Origin: Achromobacter sp. UMC71
GTDB lineage: Bacteria; Pseudomonadota; Gammaproteobacteria; Burkholderiales; Burkholderiaceae_B
DNA length: 64,000 bases
Direction: 5' to 3'
Assembly: GCF_014170305.1 (NCBI RefSeq)
Contig: NZ_LZZT01000047.1
Location: forward strand, 281,879 to 345,878
In this document: piece after piece, positions 52,701 to 61,772 of the stretch
Layout of the letters: every line of letters starts with the position of its first letter
Numbering within the stretch: the first letter of the stretch is position 1
Notes under the pieces: model-generated
The model's input: only the letters and a program-made list of their open reading frames with translations
What the model was told of the DNA's origin: nothing
Database searches by the model: none
Translations under genes and position numbers: made by a program

Positions 52701-53343
52701 CGCCGAAGATCTGCACTTCGACGTGGCGCGCGTTATCCACATAGCGCTCGATGAACGCGCCGCCATCGCGGAAGAAGTGTTCGCCCATGCGCTGCACGCT
52801 GTCGAAGGCCGCCGTCAGCTCGGCCTCGCTGTCGCAACGCGACAGGCCGATGCCGCCGCCGCCCGCGGTGCTCTTGAGCATCACGGGATAGCCAATGCGC
52901 TCGGCCTGCGTCAGCGCCTCGCCCAGGCTGGACAGCAGGCCCGTGCCGGGCGTCATCGGCACGCCGGCCTCGGCCGCCAATTCACGCGAACGGTGCTTCA
53001 GGCCGAACTCGCGTATCTGCAACGCGGTGGGGCCGACGAACGCAATGCCCGCGGCCTCGCAGGCCTCGGCGAACTCGGCGCTTTCCGACAGGAAGCCGTA
53101 GCCCGGATAGATCGCCTGCGCGCCGTGCGCGCGGGCGGCTTGCAGCAGCAGGTCCATGCGCAGGTAGCTGTCGGCGGCCTTCTCGCCGCCCAGCGCCACG
53201 GCCACGTCGGCCTCCTTGACGTGGGCCGCGTTGCGGTCGGGGTCGGAATACACGGCAACGCTGCGGATGCCCAGCCGTTTGAGGGTACGAATGGCGCGGA
53301 CGGCGATTTCTCCGCGGTTGGCAATCAGGACGGTATCGAACAC
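49708..53343 (-). CDS. uca: Urea carboxylase
   Basis: This 1211-residue biotin enzyme carboxylates urea to allophanate with ATP and bicarbonate. The biotin-carboxylase half opens [20 protein letters not shown] and contains the ATP-grasp [18 protein letters not shown] and [18 protein letters not shown]. The middle carries the two urea-binding AHS domains ([20 protein letters not shown]; later [20 protein letters not shown]). The C-terminal biotinyl domain has the biotin lysine K1169 in [11 protein letters not shown]. Length and domain order are normal for the family. It is followed by GntR, and preceded by allophanate hydrolase 28 bases away. Confidence 0.95.
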   Translation of the reverse strand: [1211 protein letters not shown]

Positions 53344-53371
53344 GGGGTCGGCTCCCAGAGGCGGTCTTGGA

Positions 53372-55204
53372 TTAGCGGGGGGTGGCGTTCAGGCTGGCGA
53401 GATAGGCGCGCCAGCCGCCGAAAGCGGTGATGTCGCGAGCGCCGGCCAGGCCGCGCGGCTCGCAGATGAAGCCCTTGACCTGGCGGCCGTCGTGCAGCTC
53501 CAGCGTGCCGATGCCCAGCGGCGCCGGGATTTCGGCCACGAAGGCGCCAAACGCCGCCACCGGGATGTCCCACAACTCCACCTCTATGGGCGCGCCGCTG
53601 TCGGACTTGACCAACCCGGGCTTGGGCGGCGTGGTGTTGGCCAGCGCGTACAGCCGGTAATCGGCTGCCGTTTGGGTCTTTTCGACCAGCACCGCGCGGC
53701 GCGAGGTCAACTGATGATTCAGCGGCATGCCCGTCAGATGGGCGCCCACCACGGCCACGCGCAAGGTGTTCGGATCCGCCGGCTGCGGACCCGGCGCGGG
53801 CAGCGGCTGGCCCGTGGCGCCCAGCGGCAGGCCGCGCTGCGCCTGCCATTGGCGGCCGAATTGCGCCAGCGCGTGGTCCTGCCAGGCCAGGCCGATCAGC
53901 GTGATGCCGGCCGGCAGCCCGTCGCCCCGCATGCCCGCCGGCAAGGCCAGCGCGGACAGGTCGGCCAGGTTGGCGAAATTGGTGTACACGCCCAATCGCG
54001 AATTGAGCCGGACCGGATCCGCCTGCAATTGCGCGATGGTGTAGATCGTCGGCGAGGTCGGCACCACCAGCGCGTCAAAGCCGTGCAGCGATTGCTGGAT
54101 CTGGCGCGCCAGCTCGGCGCGGCGGTATTCGGCCTTGAACACATCCAGCGCGCTGTAATTCGCGGCCCCTTCGACAATGCCGCGCACCACCGGGTGGATC
54201 GCGGCGGGGTTCTCTTGCCACAGGGGCTCGACCGCGGCAAAGCGCTCGGCCACCCATGGGCCCTGATACAGCAACGCGGCCAGCTCGGCATAGGGCGCGA
54301 AGTCGATCGCCTCGACCTGCGCGCCGCCGGCCTTGAGCGCCTGCACCGCCGCGTCGAAAGCCTCGGCCGCCTGCGCGTCGCCGAAGAATTCCAACCGATC
54401 GGGCACGGCCAGCCGCGGCGTCTTGGGCCAGGGCGCGGCCGCGCCGGCCGGCTGCGGACGCGAATAGGGATCACGCTCGTCGTAGCCGCCGGCAATGCCG
54501 GCGACCTGCTCGGCGTCGTCCACCGTCAGCGCGAACACGGACACGCAGTCCTGCGTGCGGCAGGCGGGCACCACGCCCGCCGTGCTCAGCCAGCCCTTGG
54601 TGGGTTTCAGGCCCACGATGTTGTTCAAGCCCGCCGGCACCCGGCCCGAGCCAGCCGTGTCGGTACCCAGCGAAAACGCCACCAGGCCGCGCGCCACCAC
54701 CGACGCCGAGCCGGAACTGGAGCCGCCGCTGACGTAGTCCGGATTGAACGCATTGGCCACCGCGCCATGCGGCGAGCGGGTGCCGACCAGGCCCGTGGCG
54801 AACTGGTCCAGGTTGGTCTTGCCGACCAGGATGGCGCCGGCCGCGCGCAGGCGCCGCACCACGGTCGCATCCTCGTCCGGCGTGTAGGCGAATTCCGGGC
54901 ACGCCGCCGTGGTGGGCCAGCCAGCGGCGTCGATGTTGTCCTTGACCGCGAAGGGCACGCCATACAGCGGCAACCGGGCCAGGTCGCCGCCCGCGGCGGC
55001 CAGCAGCAGGCGCAGATCGTCAAGCTGGCGCGCCAGCACCGTGGGGCTGACCCGCGCGATCCAGGCGTTGTCGGCCGGCGCAGCCGGCGCCGCGGCCAGG
55101 GGCATCAACAGCGCCTCGGGGGTGGCCCCGCCTTCGCGATAGGCCGATAGCCATTGCGTGATCGTCCAACCGAGGGGGCCCTGCTGCGTTGCTACGGCAT
55201 TCAT
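53372..55204 (-). CDS. atzF: Allophanate hydrolase
   Basis: This 610-residue enzyme splits allophanate into two ammonia and two CO2. The amidase-signature domain has Lys88 (PFAVKDNIDAAG), the Ser-rich SGGSSSGSASVV (positions 159-170) and the nucleophile Ser186 in TDTAGSGRVPAG. A C-terminal domain (about residues 470-610) follows, as in AtzF/DUR1. The ATG at 55204 has AAAGGA upstream; earlier in-frame codons are poor. It is the promoter-proximal gene of the minus-strand operon with urea carboxylase and GntR. Together the first two form the two-subunit urea amidolyase that replaces urease. Confidence 0.95.
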   Translation of the reverse strand: MNAVATQQGPLGWTITQWLSAYREGGATPEALLMPLAAAPAAPADNAWIARVSPTVLARQLDDLRLLLAAAGGDLARLPLYGVPFAVKDNIDAAGWPTTAACPEFAYTPDEDATVVRRLRAAGAILVGKTNLDQFATGLVGTRSPHGAVANAFNPDYVSGGSSSGSASVVARGLVAFSLGTDTAGSGRVPAGLNNIVGLKPTKGWLSTAGVVPACRTQDCVSVFALTVDDAEQVAGIAGGYDERDPYSRPQPAGAAAPWPKTPRLAVPDRLEFFGDAQAAEAFDAAVQALKAGGAQVEAIDFAPYAELAALLYQGPWVAERFAAVEPLWQENPAAIHPVVRGIVEGAANYSALDVFKAEYRRAELARQIQQSLHGFDALVVPTSPTIYTIAQLQADPVRLNSRLGVYTNFANLADLSALALPAGMRGDGLPAGITLIGLAWQDHALAQFGRQWQAQRGLPLGATGQPLPAPGPQPADPNTLRVAVVGAHLTGMPLNHQLTSRRAVLVEKTQTAADYRLYALANTTPPKPGLVKSDSGAPIEVELWDIPVAAFGAFVAEIPAPLGIGTLELHDGRQVKGFICEPRGLAGARDITAFGGWRAYLASLNATPR

Positions 55205-55217
55205 GCTGGAATCCTTT

Positions 55218-55229
55218 CTTGTATACAAG
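55218..55229. promoter_or_regulatory. Perfect palindrome CTTGTATACAAG, FCD-GntR operator candidate
   Basis: Located 14 bases before the allophanate hydrolase ATG. It fits the TNGTNNNACNA form bound by FCD-type GntR regulators (here TTGTATACAA). The likely ligand-responsive repressor is the GntR encoded at the end of the operon. Confidence 0.7.
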
Positions 55230-55347
55230 TACGGATACCCAAGCAATACGCGTGCCATGTCCGGCGCGCCCCGCGCCTTCTCCCCGCGCGCCCTGGGGCA
55301 AGACCGCGCAACCGCGGCACGCGCCGCCCGTCGCGCCGCCCTTGCAC

Positions 55348-55384
55348 GCACCCACAGCGGGCAATGCGCGCACCGATACTGTGC
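55348..55384. promoter_or_regulatory. Two NtrC-like enhancer sites
   Basis: GCACC-GATAC-TGTGC at 55370 differs from the NtrC form GCACC-N5-GGTGC at one position. GCACC-CACAG-CGGGC at 55348 differs at two. Centres are 22 bases apart and about 110-140 bases upstream of the sigma-54 promoter, a normal enhancer position. Other bases of this divergent gap (55230-55347 and 55385-55485) show nothing I can name. Confidence 0.55.
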
Positions 55385-55485
55385 ACGCGGCACCAGATTG
55401 AATCGCGCACCGCGTCGCCGCCAGCGGCCGCGCCGTCATCGAAAACCCTTCCCCTTACTACAGCGCACCCGCCGTTCGCCGCGGT

Positions 55486-55501
55486 TGGCACGGCTTTTGC
55501 T
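55486..55501 (+). promoter_or_regulatory. Sigma-54 promoter of the urt operon
   Basis: TGGCACGGCTTTTGCT matches the -24/-12 consensus TGGCACG-N4-TTGCW at every conserved base, with ten bases between GG and GC. Transcription should start near 55512, about 50 bases before the urtA ATG. Confidence 0.8.
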
Positions 55502-55563
55502 TTGAAGTCCTGGTCACGCCCATGCCGCCGGCGCCGCCGGCTTCTTCCTCCAGAGGAGTCACC

Positions 55564-56817
55564 ATGAAACGCAGACTAGTCCTTAAGCAACTGACCGCCG
55601 TGAGCCTGTTGGCCCTGTCCGGTTGGATGCCACAGCTGTACGCCGCCGAAGACACCATCAAGGTCGGCATCCTGCATTCGTTGTCGGGCACCATGGCCAT
55701 CTCGGAAACGTCGCTCAAGGACGTGGCCCTGATGACCATCGATGAAATCAACGCCAACGGCGGCGTGATGGGCAAGAAGCTGGAAGCCGTGGTGGTCGAC
55801 CCCGCATCGAACTGGCCGCTGTTCGCCGAGAAGTCGCGCCAACTGCTGTCGCAGGACAAGGTGGCGGCGGTGTTCGGCTGCTGGACTTCGGTGTCGCGCA
55901 AGTCGGTGCTGCCGGTATTCAAGGAACTGAACGGCCTGCTGTTCTACCCGGTGCAGTACGAAGGCGAAGAGCTGGAAAAGAATGTGTTCTACACCGGCGC
56001 GGCGCCCAACCAGCAGGCGATCCCGGCGGTGGAATACCTGATGAGCGAAGACGGCGGCGGCGCCAAGCGCTTCGTGCTGCTGGGCACCGACTACGTCTAC
56101 CCGCGCACCACCAACAAGATCCTGCGCGCCTTCCTGCATTCCAAGGGCGTAAAGGACAGCGACATCGACGAGGTCTACACGCCGTTCGGCCATTCCGACT
56201 ATCAGACCATCGTGGCCAACATCAAGAAGTTCGCCGCGGGCGGCAAGACCGCCGTCATTTCCACCATCAACGGCGACTCGAACGTGCCGTTCTACAAGGA
56301 GCTCGGCAACGCCGGCTTGAAAGCCACCGATGTGCCGGTGGTGGCCTTCTCGGTCGGTGAAGAAGAGCTGCGTGGCGTGGATGCCAAGCCCCTGGTCGGC
56401 CACCTGGCCGCCTGGAACTACTTCGAGTCGATCAAGAATCCGGTCAACGAGGCCTTCATCAAGAAATGGCAGGCCTACGCCAAGGCCAAAAACCTGCCCA
56501 ACGCCAGCACCGTCGTCACCAACGACCCGATGGAAGCCACCTACATCGGCATCTACATGTGGAAGCAGGCGGTTGAGCAGGCCAAGACCACCGACGTCGA
56601 CAAGGTGATCGCGGCCATGGGCGGGCAGAAGTTCAATTCCCCGAGCGGCTTCACGATCGAAATGGACAAGACCAACCATCACTTGCACAAGCCGGTCTAC
56701 ATCGGCGAGATCAAGGCGGACGGCCAGTTCAACGTGGTCTGGAAAAGCAAGGGTCCGATCCGCGCGCAACCCTGGAGCCCTTACATCCCGGGCAACGAAA
56801 GCAAGCAGGGCCTTTAA
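55564..56817 (+). CDS. urtA: Urea ABC transporter substrate-binding protein
   Basis: The 417-residue periplasmic urea receptor has a signal peptide (MKRRLVLKQLTAVSLLALSG to QLYAAED). The Leu/Ile/Val-binding fold carries hallmarks of UrtA: KVGILHSLSGTMAISETSLK, VFGCWTSVSRKSVLPVF, YPVQYEGEELEKNVFYTGAA and LGTDYVYPRTTNKILRAFL. The ribosome site is GAGGAGTCACC. First gene of urtABCDE, under the sigma-54 promoter at 55486 and the NtrC-like sites. Confidence 0.96.
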   Translation: MKRRLVLKQLTAVSLLALSGWMPQLYAAEDTIKVGILHSLSGTMAISETSLKDVALMTIDEINANGGVMGKKLEAVVVDPASNWPLFAEKSRQLLSQDKVAAVFGCWTSVSRKSVLPVFKELNGLLFYPVQYEGEELEKNVFYTGAAPNQQAIPAVEYLMSEDGGGAKRFVLLGTDYVYPRTTNKILRAFLHSKGVKDSDIDEVYTPFGHSDYQTIVANIKKFAAGGKTAVISTINGDSNVPFYKELGNAGLKATDVPVVAFSVGEEELRGVDAKPLVGHLAAWNYFESIKNPVNEAFIKKWQAYAKAKNLPNASTVVTNDPMEATYIGIYMWKQAVEQAKTTDVDKVIAAMGGQKFNSPSGFTIEMDKTNHHLHKPVYIGEIKADGQFNVVWKSKGPIRAQPWSPYIPGNESKQGL

Positions 56818-56838
56818 ACCGGAACCGGACACGCAGCC

Positions 56839-58470
56839 ATGCTGAATGCGGCTATCGCGAAATTCCTGCGTCATTTCCTGCTTGCATGGCTGCTGGCCAC
56901 GCCGGCGCTGTCCGCTCACGCGGCGGCGCCCGGCGTGGATCCCGCGCTGCTGGCGTCCTTGGCGGGCGACGACACCGACGCCAAGCTGCAGGCAATCGCC
57001 GCCCTGGGCCAGTTGCCCAGCCCGCTGGCGGCCGCCGCGTTGCAGGCGCTGGGCAGCGACCAGTTGTATGCGCTGCCGGATGGCCGCGTGCTGATCGGCA
57101 ACGGCAGCGGCCCGGCCACGGACGCGGCCACCGGCGCGGCCACCGATCTGCCCGCGGGCGCTGCCTCCATCGGCATCAACAACCGGCTGCGGCGCGCCAT
57201 CGAGGCGGCGCTGGCCGGCTCGCGGCTGTTTTCCGACAATCCGCAGGAACGGCTGGCCGCGGCCCGCCGCCTGCAACAGACCGGCGACCCGGCGCGCCTG
57301 CCGCTCCTGGAAAAGGCCCTGGCCGCCGAAAAGAACGAAGGCGTGCGCGCGGCATTGGAAATCGCGCAGGCCAATCTTGAACTCAAGAGCGCCGACCCCG
57401 CCGTGCGGCGCCACGCGGTCGACCTGCTGGGCCGCACCGACAACGCGACGTTCCGGCCCACGCTGGCCGCGCTGACGCAGCAGCAGGACGGCGTCTACGC
57501 CGAGCCCGACGCCGGCGTGCGCGAGGCGGCCGCCAATGCCATCAAGCGCATCGACCGGCACCTGGCCACCATCGAATGGGCCGGCAACCTGTTCTACGGT
57601 CTCAGCCTGGGCAGCGTGCTGCTACTGGCGGCGCTGGGGCTGGCCATCACCTTCGGGCTGATGGGCGTCATCAACATGGCGCACGGCGAGCTGCTGATGA
57701 TCGGCGCCTACGTCACCTACCTGGTGCAGACGGCGTTCCGCGCCTGGCTGCCGGGCTGGCTGGACTGGTACGTGGCCGCGGCGCTGCCGCTGGCCTTTGT
57801 GTTCACCGCGCTGGTGGGCATGGCGCTGGAACGCACCGTGATCCGCTGGCTGTATGGCCGGCCGCTGGAAACGCTGCTGGCCACCTGGGGCATCAGCCTG
57901 ATGCTGATGCAGGGCGTGCGCACGCTGTTCGGGGCGCAGAACGTGGAAGTGGGCAACCCCAGCTGGATGTCGGGCGGCATCACCGTGCTGGGCGGGCTGG
58001 TGCTGACCTACAACCGGCTGGTCATCATCGGCTTCGCGCTGTTCGTGGTGTTCCTGGTGTGGGCGCTGTTGAACCACACCCGGCTCGGCCTGTTCGTACG
58101 CGCCATCACGCAGAACCGCCGCATGGCCGATTGCGTGGGCGTACCCACCGGCCGCGTCGACATGCTGGCGTTCGGCCTGGGCTCGGGCATCGCCGGGCTG
58201 GCGGGCGTGGCGCTGTCGCAGCTGGGCAACGTGGGCCCGGACCTGGGCCGCGCCTACATCGTCGATTCCTTCATGGTGGTGGTGCTGGGCGGCGTGGGCC
58301 AGTTGGCCGGCACCGTCATCGCGGCGCTGGGCCTGGGCGGCGTGAACAAATTCCTGGAGCCTTACGCCGGAGCGGTCATGGCCAAGATCACCATCCTGGT
58401 GCTCATCGTGCTTTTCGTGCAGAAACGGCCGCAAGGCCTGTTCGCCCCGCGCGGCCGGAGCGTCGAATGA
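56839..58470 (+). CDS. urtB: Urea ABC transporter permease UrtB
   Basis: This 543-residue inner-membrane protein has a signal peptide and an N-terminal periplasmic, HEAT-like extension of about 200 residues (for example LLASLAGDDTDAKLQAIAAL and RRHAVDLLGRTDNATF). The LivH-type permease domain follows with IINMAHGE-type (MGVINMAHGELLMIGAYVTY), GIRAITQN-like VRAITQNRRMADCVGVPTG and GSGIAGLAGVALSQLG. The extension is normal for UrtB. urtC overlaps its stop by ATGA. Confidence 0.95.
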   Translation: MLNAAIAKFLRHFLLAWLLATPALSAHAAAPGVDPALLASLAGDDTDAKLQAIAALGQLPSPLAAAALQALGSDQLYALPDGRVLIGNGSGPATDAATGAATDLPAGAASIGINNRLRRAIEAALAGSRLFSDNPQERLAAARRLQQTGDPARLPLLEKALAAEKNEGVRAALEIAQANLELKSADPAVRRHAVDLLGRTDNATFRPTLAALTQQQDGVYAEPDAGVREAAANAIKRIDRHLATIEWAGNLFYGLSLGSVLLLAALGLAITFGLMGVINMAHGELLMIGAYVTYLVQTAFRAWLPGWLDWYVAAALPLAFVFTALVGMALERTVIRWLYGRPLETLLATWGISLMLMQGVRTLFGAQNVEVGNPSWMSGGITVLGGLVLTYNRLVIIGFALFVVFLVWALLNHTRLGLFVRAITQNRRMADCVGVPTGRVDMLAFGLGSGIAGLAGVALSQLGNVGPDLGRAYIVDSFMVVVLGGVGQLAGTVIAALGLGGVNKFLEPYAGAVMAKITILVLIVLFVQKRPQGLFAPRGRSVE

Positions 58471-59590
58471 AACAGACCGCGCTGACCGACCTGACCCTGC
58501 AATCGCGCCGGCCGCTCTACACCGGCCGCGCCTGGACCGCGCTGGCCGCCGCCGCGCTGGTGCTGGCGCTGGTGCCGCTGCTGAACCTGGTGTTTCCCGC
58601 CGGCCATCCGTTGCATGTCTCGGCCTATGCGGTGGCACTGCTGGGAAAATTCATGTGCTATGCCATGGCCGCGCTGGCGCTGGACCTGGTGTGGGGCTAC
58701 GCCGGCATCCTGTCGCTGGGCCATGGCCTGTTCTTCGCGCTGGGCGGCTACGCCCACGGCATGTACCTGATGCGCGCCATCGGCAGCGACGGCGTCTACC
58801 AGAGCCGCCTGCCGGACTTCATGGTGTTCCTGGACTGGAAGGATTACCCCTGGTATTGGGCCTTCACCGAGCACTTCGGCTACGCCATGCTGCTGGTGGT
58901 GCTGGTGCCGGGCGTGCTGGCCTTTGTGTTCGGCTACTTCGCGTTCCGCTCGCGTATCAAGGGCGTGTACTTCTCGATCATCACGCAGGCGCTGACCTTC
59001 GCGGCCATGCTGCTGTTCTTTCGCAACGACACGGGCTTTGGCGGCAACAACGGCTTTACCGACTTCAAGCGCATCCTGGGCTTTGACATCACCGCGCCGG
59101 GCACCCGCGCCGCGTTGTACTGGATCACGCTGGCGGCGCTGGCCGGCGCGCTGGTGCTGGCGCGCGCCGTCACCCAGTCCAAGCTGGGACGGGTGCTGAC
59201 GGCGGTGCGCGATGCCGAAAGCCGGCTGCGCTTCATCGGCTATGACCCGCTGGGCTTCAAGCTGTTCGTCTGGACGCTGTCGGCCGTGCTGTGCGGCATC
59301 GCCGGGGCGCTGTACGTGCCGCAGGTCGGCATCATCAACCCCAGCGAAATGTCCACCGAGAACTCGATCGAAATGGTGATCTGGGTGGCCACCGGCGGGC
59401 GCGGCACGCTGATCGGCCCCATCATCGGCGCCGGCGCCGTGAACGGCCTGAAGACCTGGTTCACCAGCGTGCTGCCCGAATTCTGGCTGTACGCGTTGGG
59501 TCTGATCTTCGTGTTGGTAACGCTGTTCCTGCCCACCGGCATCGTTGGCCTGGCCCGCCGCCTGGCCGCCCGCTACCAGGAGCGACGCGC

Positions 59591-59594
<4 letters not shown>
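58467..59594 (+). CDS. urtC: Urea ABC transporter permease UrtC
   Basis: This 375-residue LivM-type permease has about ten transmembrane helices, with WGYAGILSLGHGLFFALGGY, SIITQALTFAAMLLFFRNDT, and the coupling-region TAVRDAESRLRFIGYDPLGF. It forms the membrane channel with UrtB. It overlaps the urtB stop and the urtD start (ATGA at both ends), so translation of the three genes is coupled. Confidence 0.95.
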
Positions 59595-60430
<836 letters not shown>

Positions 60431-60431
60431 C

Positions 60432-61130
60432 ATGCTGAACGTAACCACCATCGACCAATACTACGGCGGCAGCCACACCTTGCGCGGCGTCTCGCTGGCG
60501 GTGAACCAGGGCGAATGCCTGGCGCTGCTGGGCCGCAACGGCGTGGGCAAGACCACGCTGCTCAAGTGCGTGATGGGCGTGCTGCCGGTGGCGCGCGGCG
60601 ATATCGCCTTCGACGGCGCCGACATCACCCGGCTGGCGCCGCACCAACGCGCCGCGCGCGGCATGGCTTACGTGCCGCAAGGGCGCGACATCTTCGCCCG
60701 TCTCACCGTCGAAGAGAACATCCTGATGGGCATGGCGACCAAGCCCGCCGCCCGCGCCCGCCGCATCAAGGAAGAGGTGTTCGAACTGTTTCCGGTGCTG
60801 AAAAGCATGCTGGCGCGGCGCGGCGGCGACCTGTCGGGCGGGCAGCAGCAGCAACTGGCCATCGCCCGCGCGCTGGTGGCCGAGCCCAAGCTCATCATCC
60901 TGGACGAACCGACCGAAGGCATCCAGCCGTCGATCATCAAGGACATCGCCCGGGTGATCCACATGCTGCGCCAGCGCGGCGACATCGCCATCCTGCTGTG
61001 CGAACAGTATTTCGACTTCGCCCGCGAGCTGGCCGACCGGTTCGTGGTGCTGTCGCGCGGCGAAGTGGTGGCCAGCGGCGACCGGGCGGCCATCGACGGC
61101 GACGACGTGCGGCGCCACCTCTCCGTCTGA
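60432..61130 (+). CDS. urtE: Urea ABC transporter ATP-binding protein UrtE
   Basis: This 232-residue LivF-class ATPase has Walker A LLGRNGVGKTTLLKCVMGVL, the family-typical MAYVPQGRDIFARLTVEENI, the ABC signature DLSGGQQQQLAIARALV and Walker B KLIILDEPTEGIQPSI. The last gene of the operon. No urease gene follows, so urea brought in is presumably degraded by the divergent urea amidolyase. Confidence 0.95.
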   Translation: MLNVTTIDQYYGGSHTLRGVSLAVNQGECLALLGRNGVGKTTLLKCVMGVLPVARGDIAFDGADITRLAPHQRAARGMAYVPQGRDIFARLTVEENILMGMATKPAARARRIKEEVFELFPVLKSMLARRGGDLSGGQQQQLAIARALVAEPKLIILDEPTEGIQPSIIKDIARVIHMLRQRGDIAILLCEQYFDFARELADRFVVLSRGEVVASGDRAAIDGDDVRRHLSV

Positions 61131-61203
61131 ACCGGCCCAGGGGCTGCGGCCCTGCCGCGAAGCGTCTTCTGGTGCTGACAGAGCCTGGATATAATGCGCC
61201 GTC

Positions 61204-61602
61204 ATGCACCTCGCCCACTTCCTGCACCGCGGCTACGCCTGGATCGCCCTTTTCGCGATCCTTTGGGCGTCCCTGGTGCCGTCGTTGGCGCACGGCAGCC
61301 ACGCCGAGGGCGGCGCTAACCGCCAGGTCACCGTCGACTACTGCGCCCCCGAGGGCAAATCGTCACTGACCATCGACGTGCCGTCCGACGGCGCACCGGC
61401 CGATCACGCGGCCCACCACGGCGACAGCAACCACTGCCCGTTCTGCCGCAACCCCCAGGCCGACATCGGCATCCTGCCCGCGCCGCTGCTCGTCCTGCGT
61501 GCCCCGCCCAGCCGGGTCACCTATCCGGCGCTGTTCTACCGCGCCTCGCATCCCCTCTACGCCTGGAGCGCGGCCCAGCCGCGCGCCCCGCCCGCCGCCT
61601 GA
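61204..61602 (+). CDS. DUF2946 domain-containing protein (probable copper-related)
   Basis: The 132-residue protein has a hydrophobic N-terminal segment (AWIALFAILWASLVPSLAHG) and a His/Cys-rich metal-binding-like middle: DYCAPEG and DHAAHHGDSNHCPFCRNPQ. This matches DUF2946, a family often found with copper-related genes. It is exported or membrane-anchored. The TonB receptor gene follows after 170 bases in the same direction, a common pairing. Confidence 0.8.
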   Translation: MHLAHFLHRGYAWIALFAILWASLVPSLAHGSHAEGGANRQVTVDYCAPEGKSSLTIDVPSDGAPADHAAHHGDSNHCPFCRNPQADIGILPAPLLVLRAPPSRVTYPALFYRASHPLYAWSAAQPRAPPAA

Positions 61603-61772
61603 GTCCGCGCACGGCCGTTCGCCCCTGGGCGGCGGCCGCAGCGCCCTGCGCTTGAGCTCCTCGCCGGCCTTCGATGCGCCGGCGGTATCCCGGAATCAAC
61701 GCCTGCCCTGACGCCGCCTTCTTGAGCGGCGCGGCCCGCAGGTGCGCAAGCCGGCCTTGGCCGGCCTGGACC

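Noticed and set aside
50125..53430. A plus-strand open frame of 1101 residues opposite urea carboxylase
   Set aside because: It is antisense to a protein with complete, recognisable domains; its residues are dominated by Arg, His, Gln and Ala, as expected for shadows of high-GC genes.
55205..55393. N-terminal extension of allophanate hydrolase
   Set aside because: The extra 63 residues are Arg/Ala-rich and would overlap the GntR-type palindrome; AAAGGA before the ATG at 55204 supports the shorter form.
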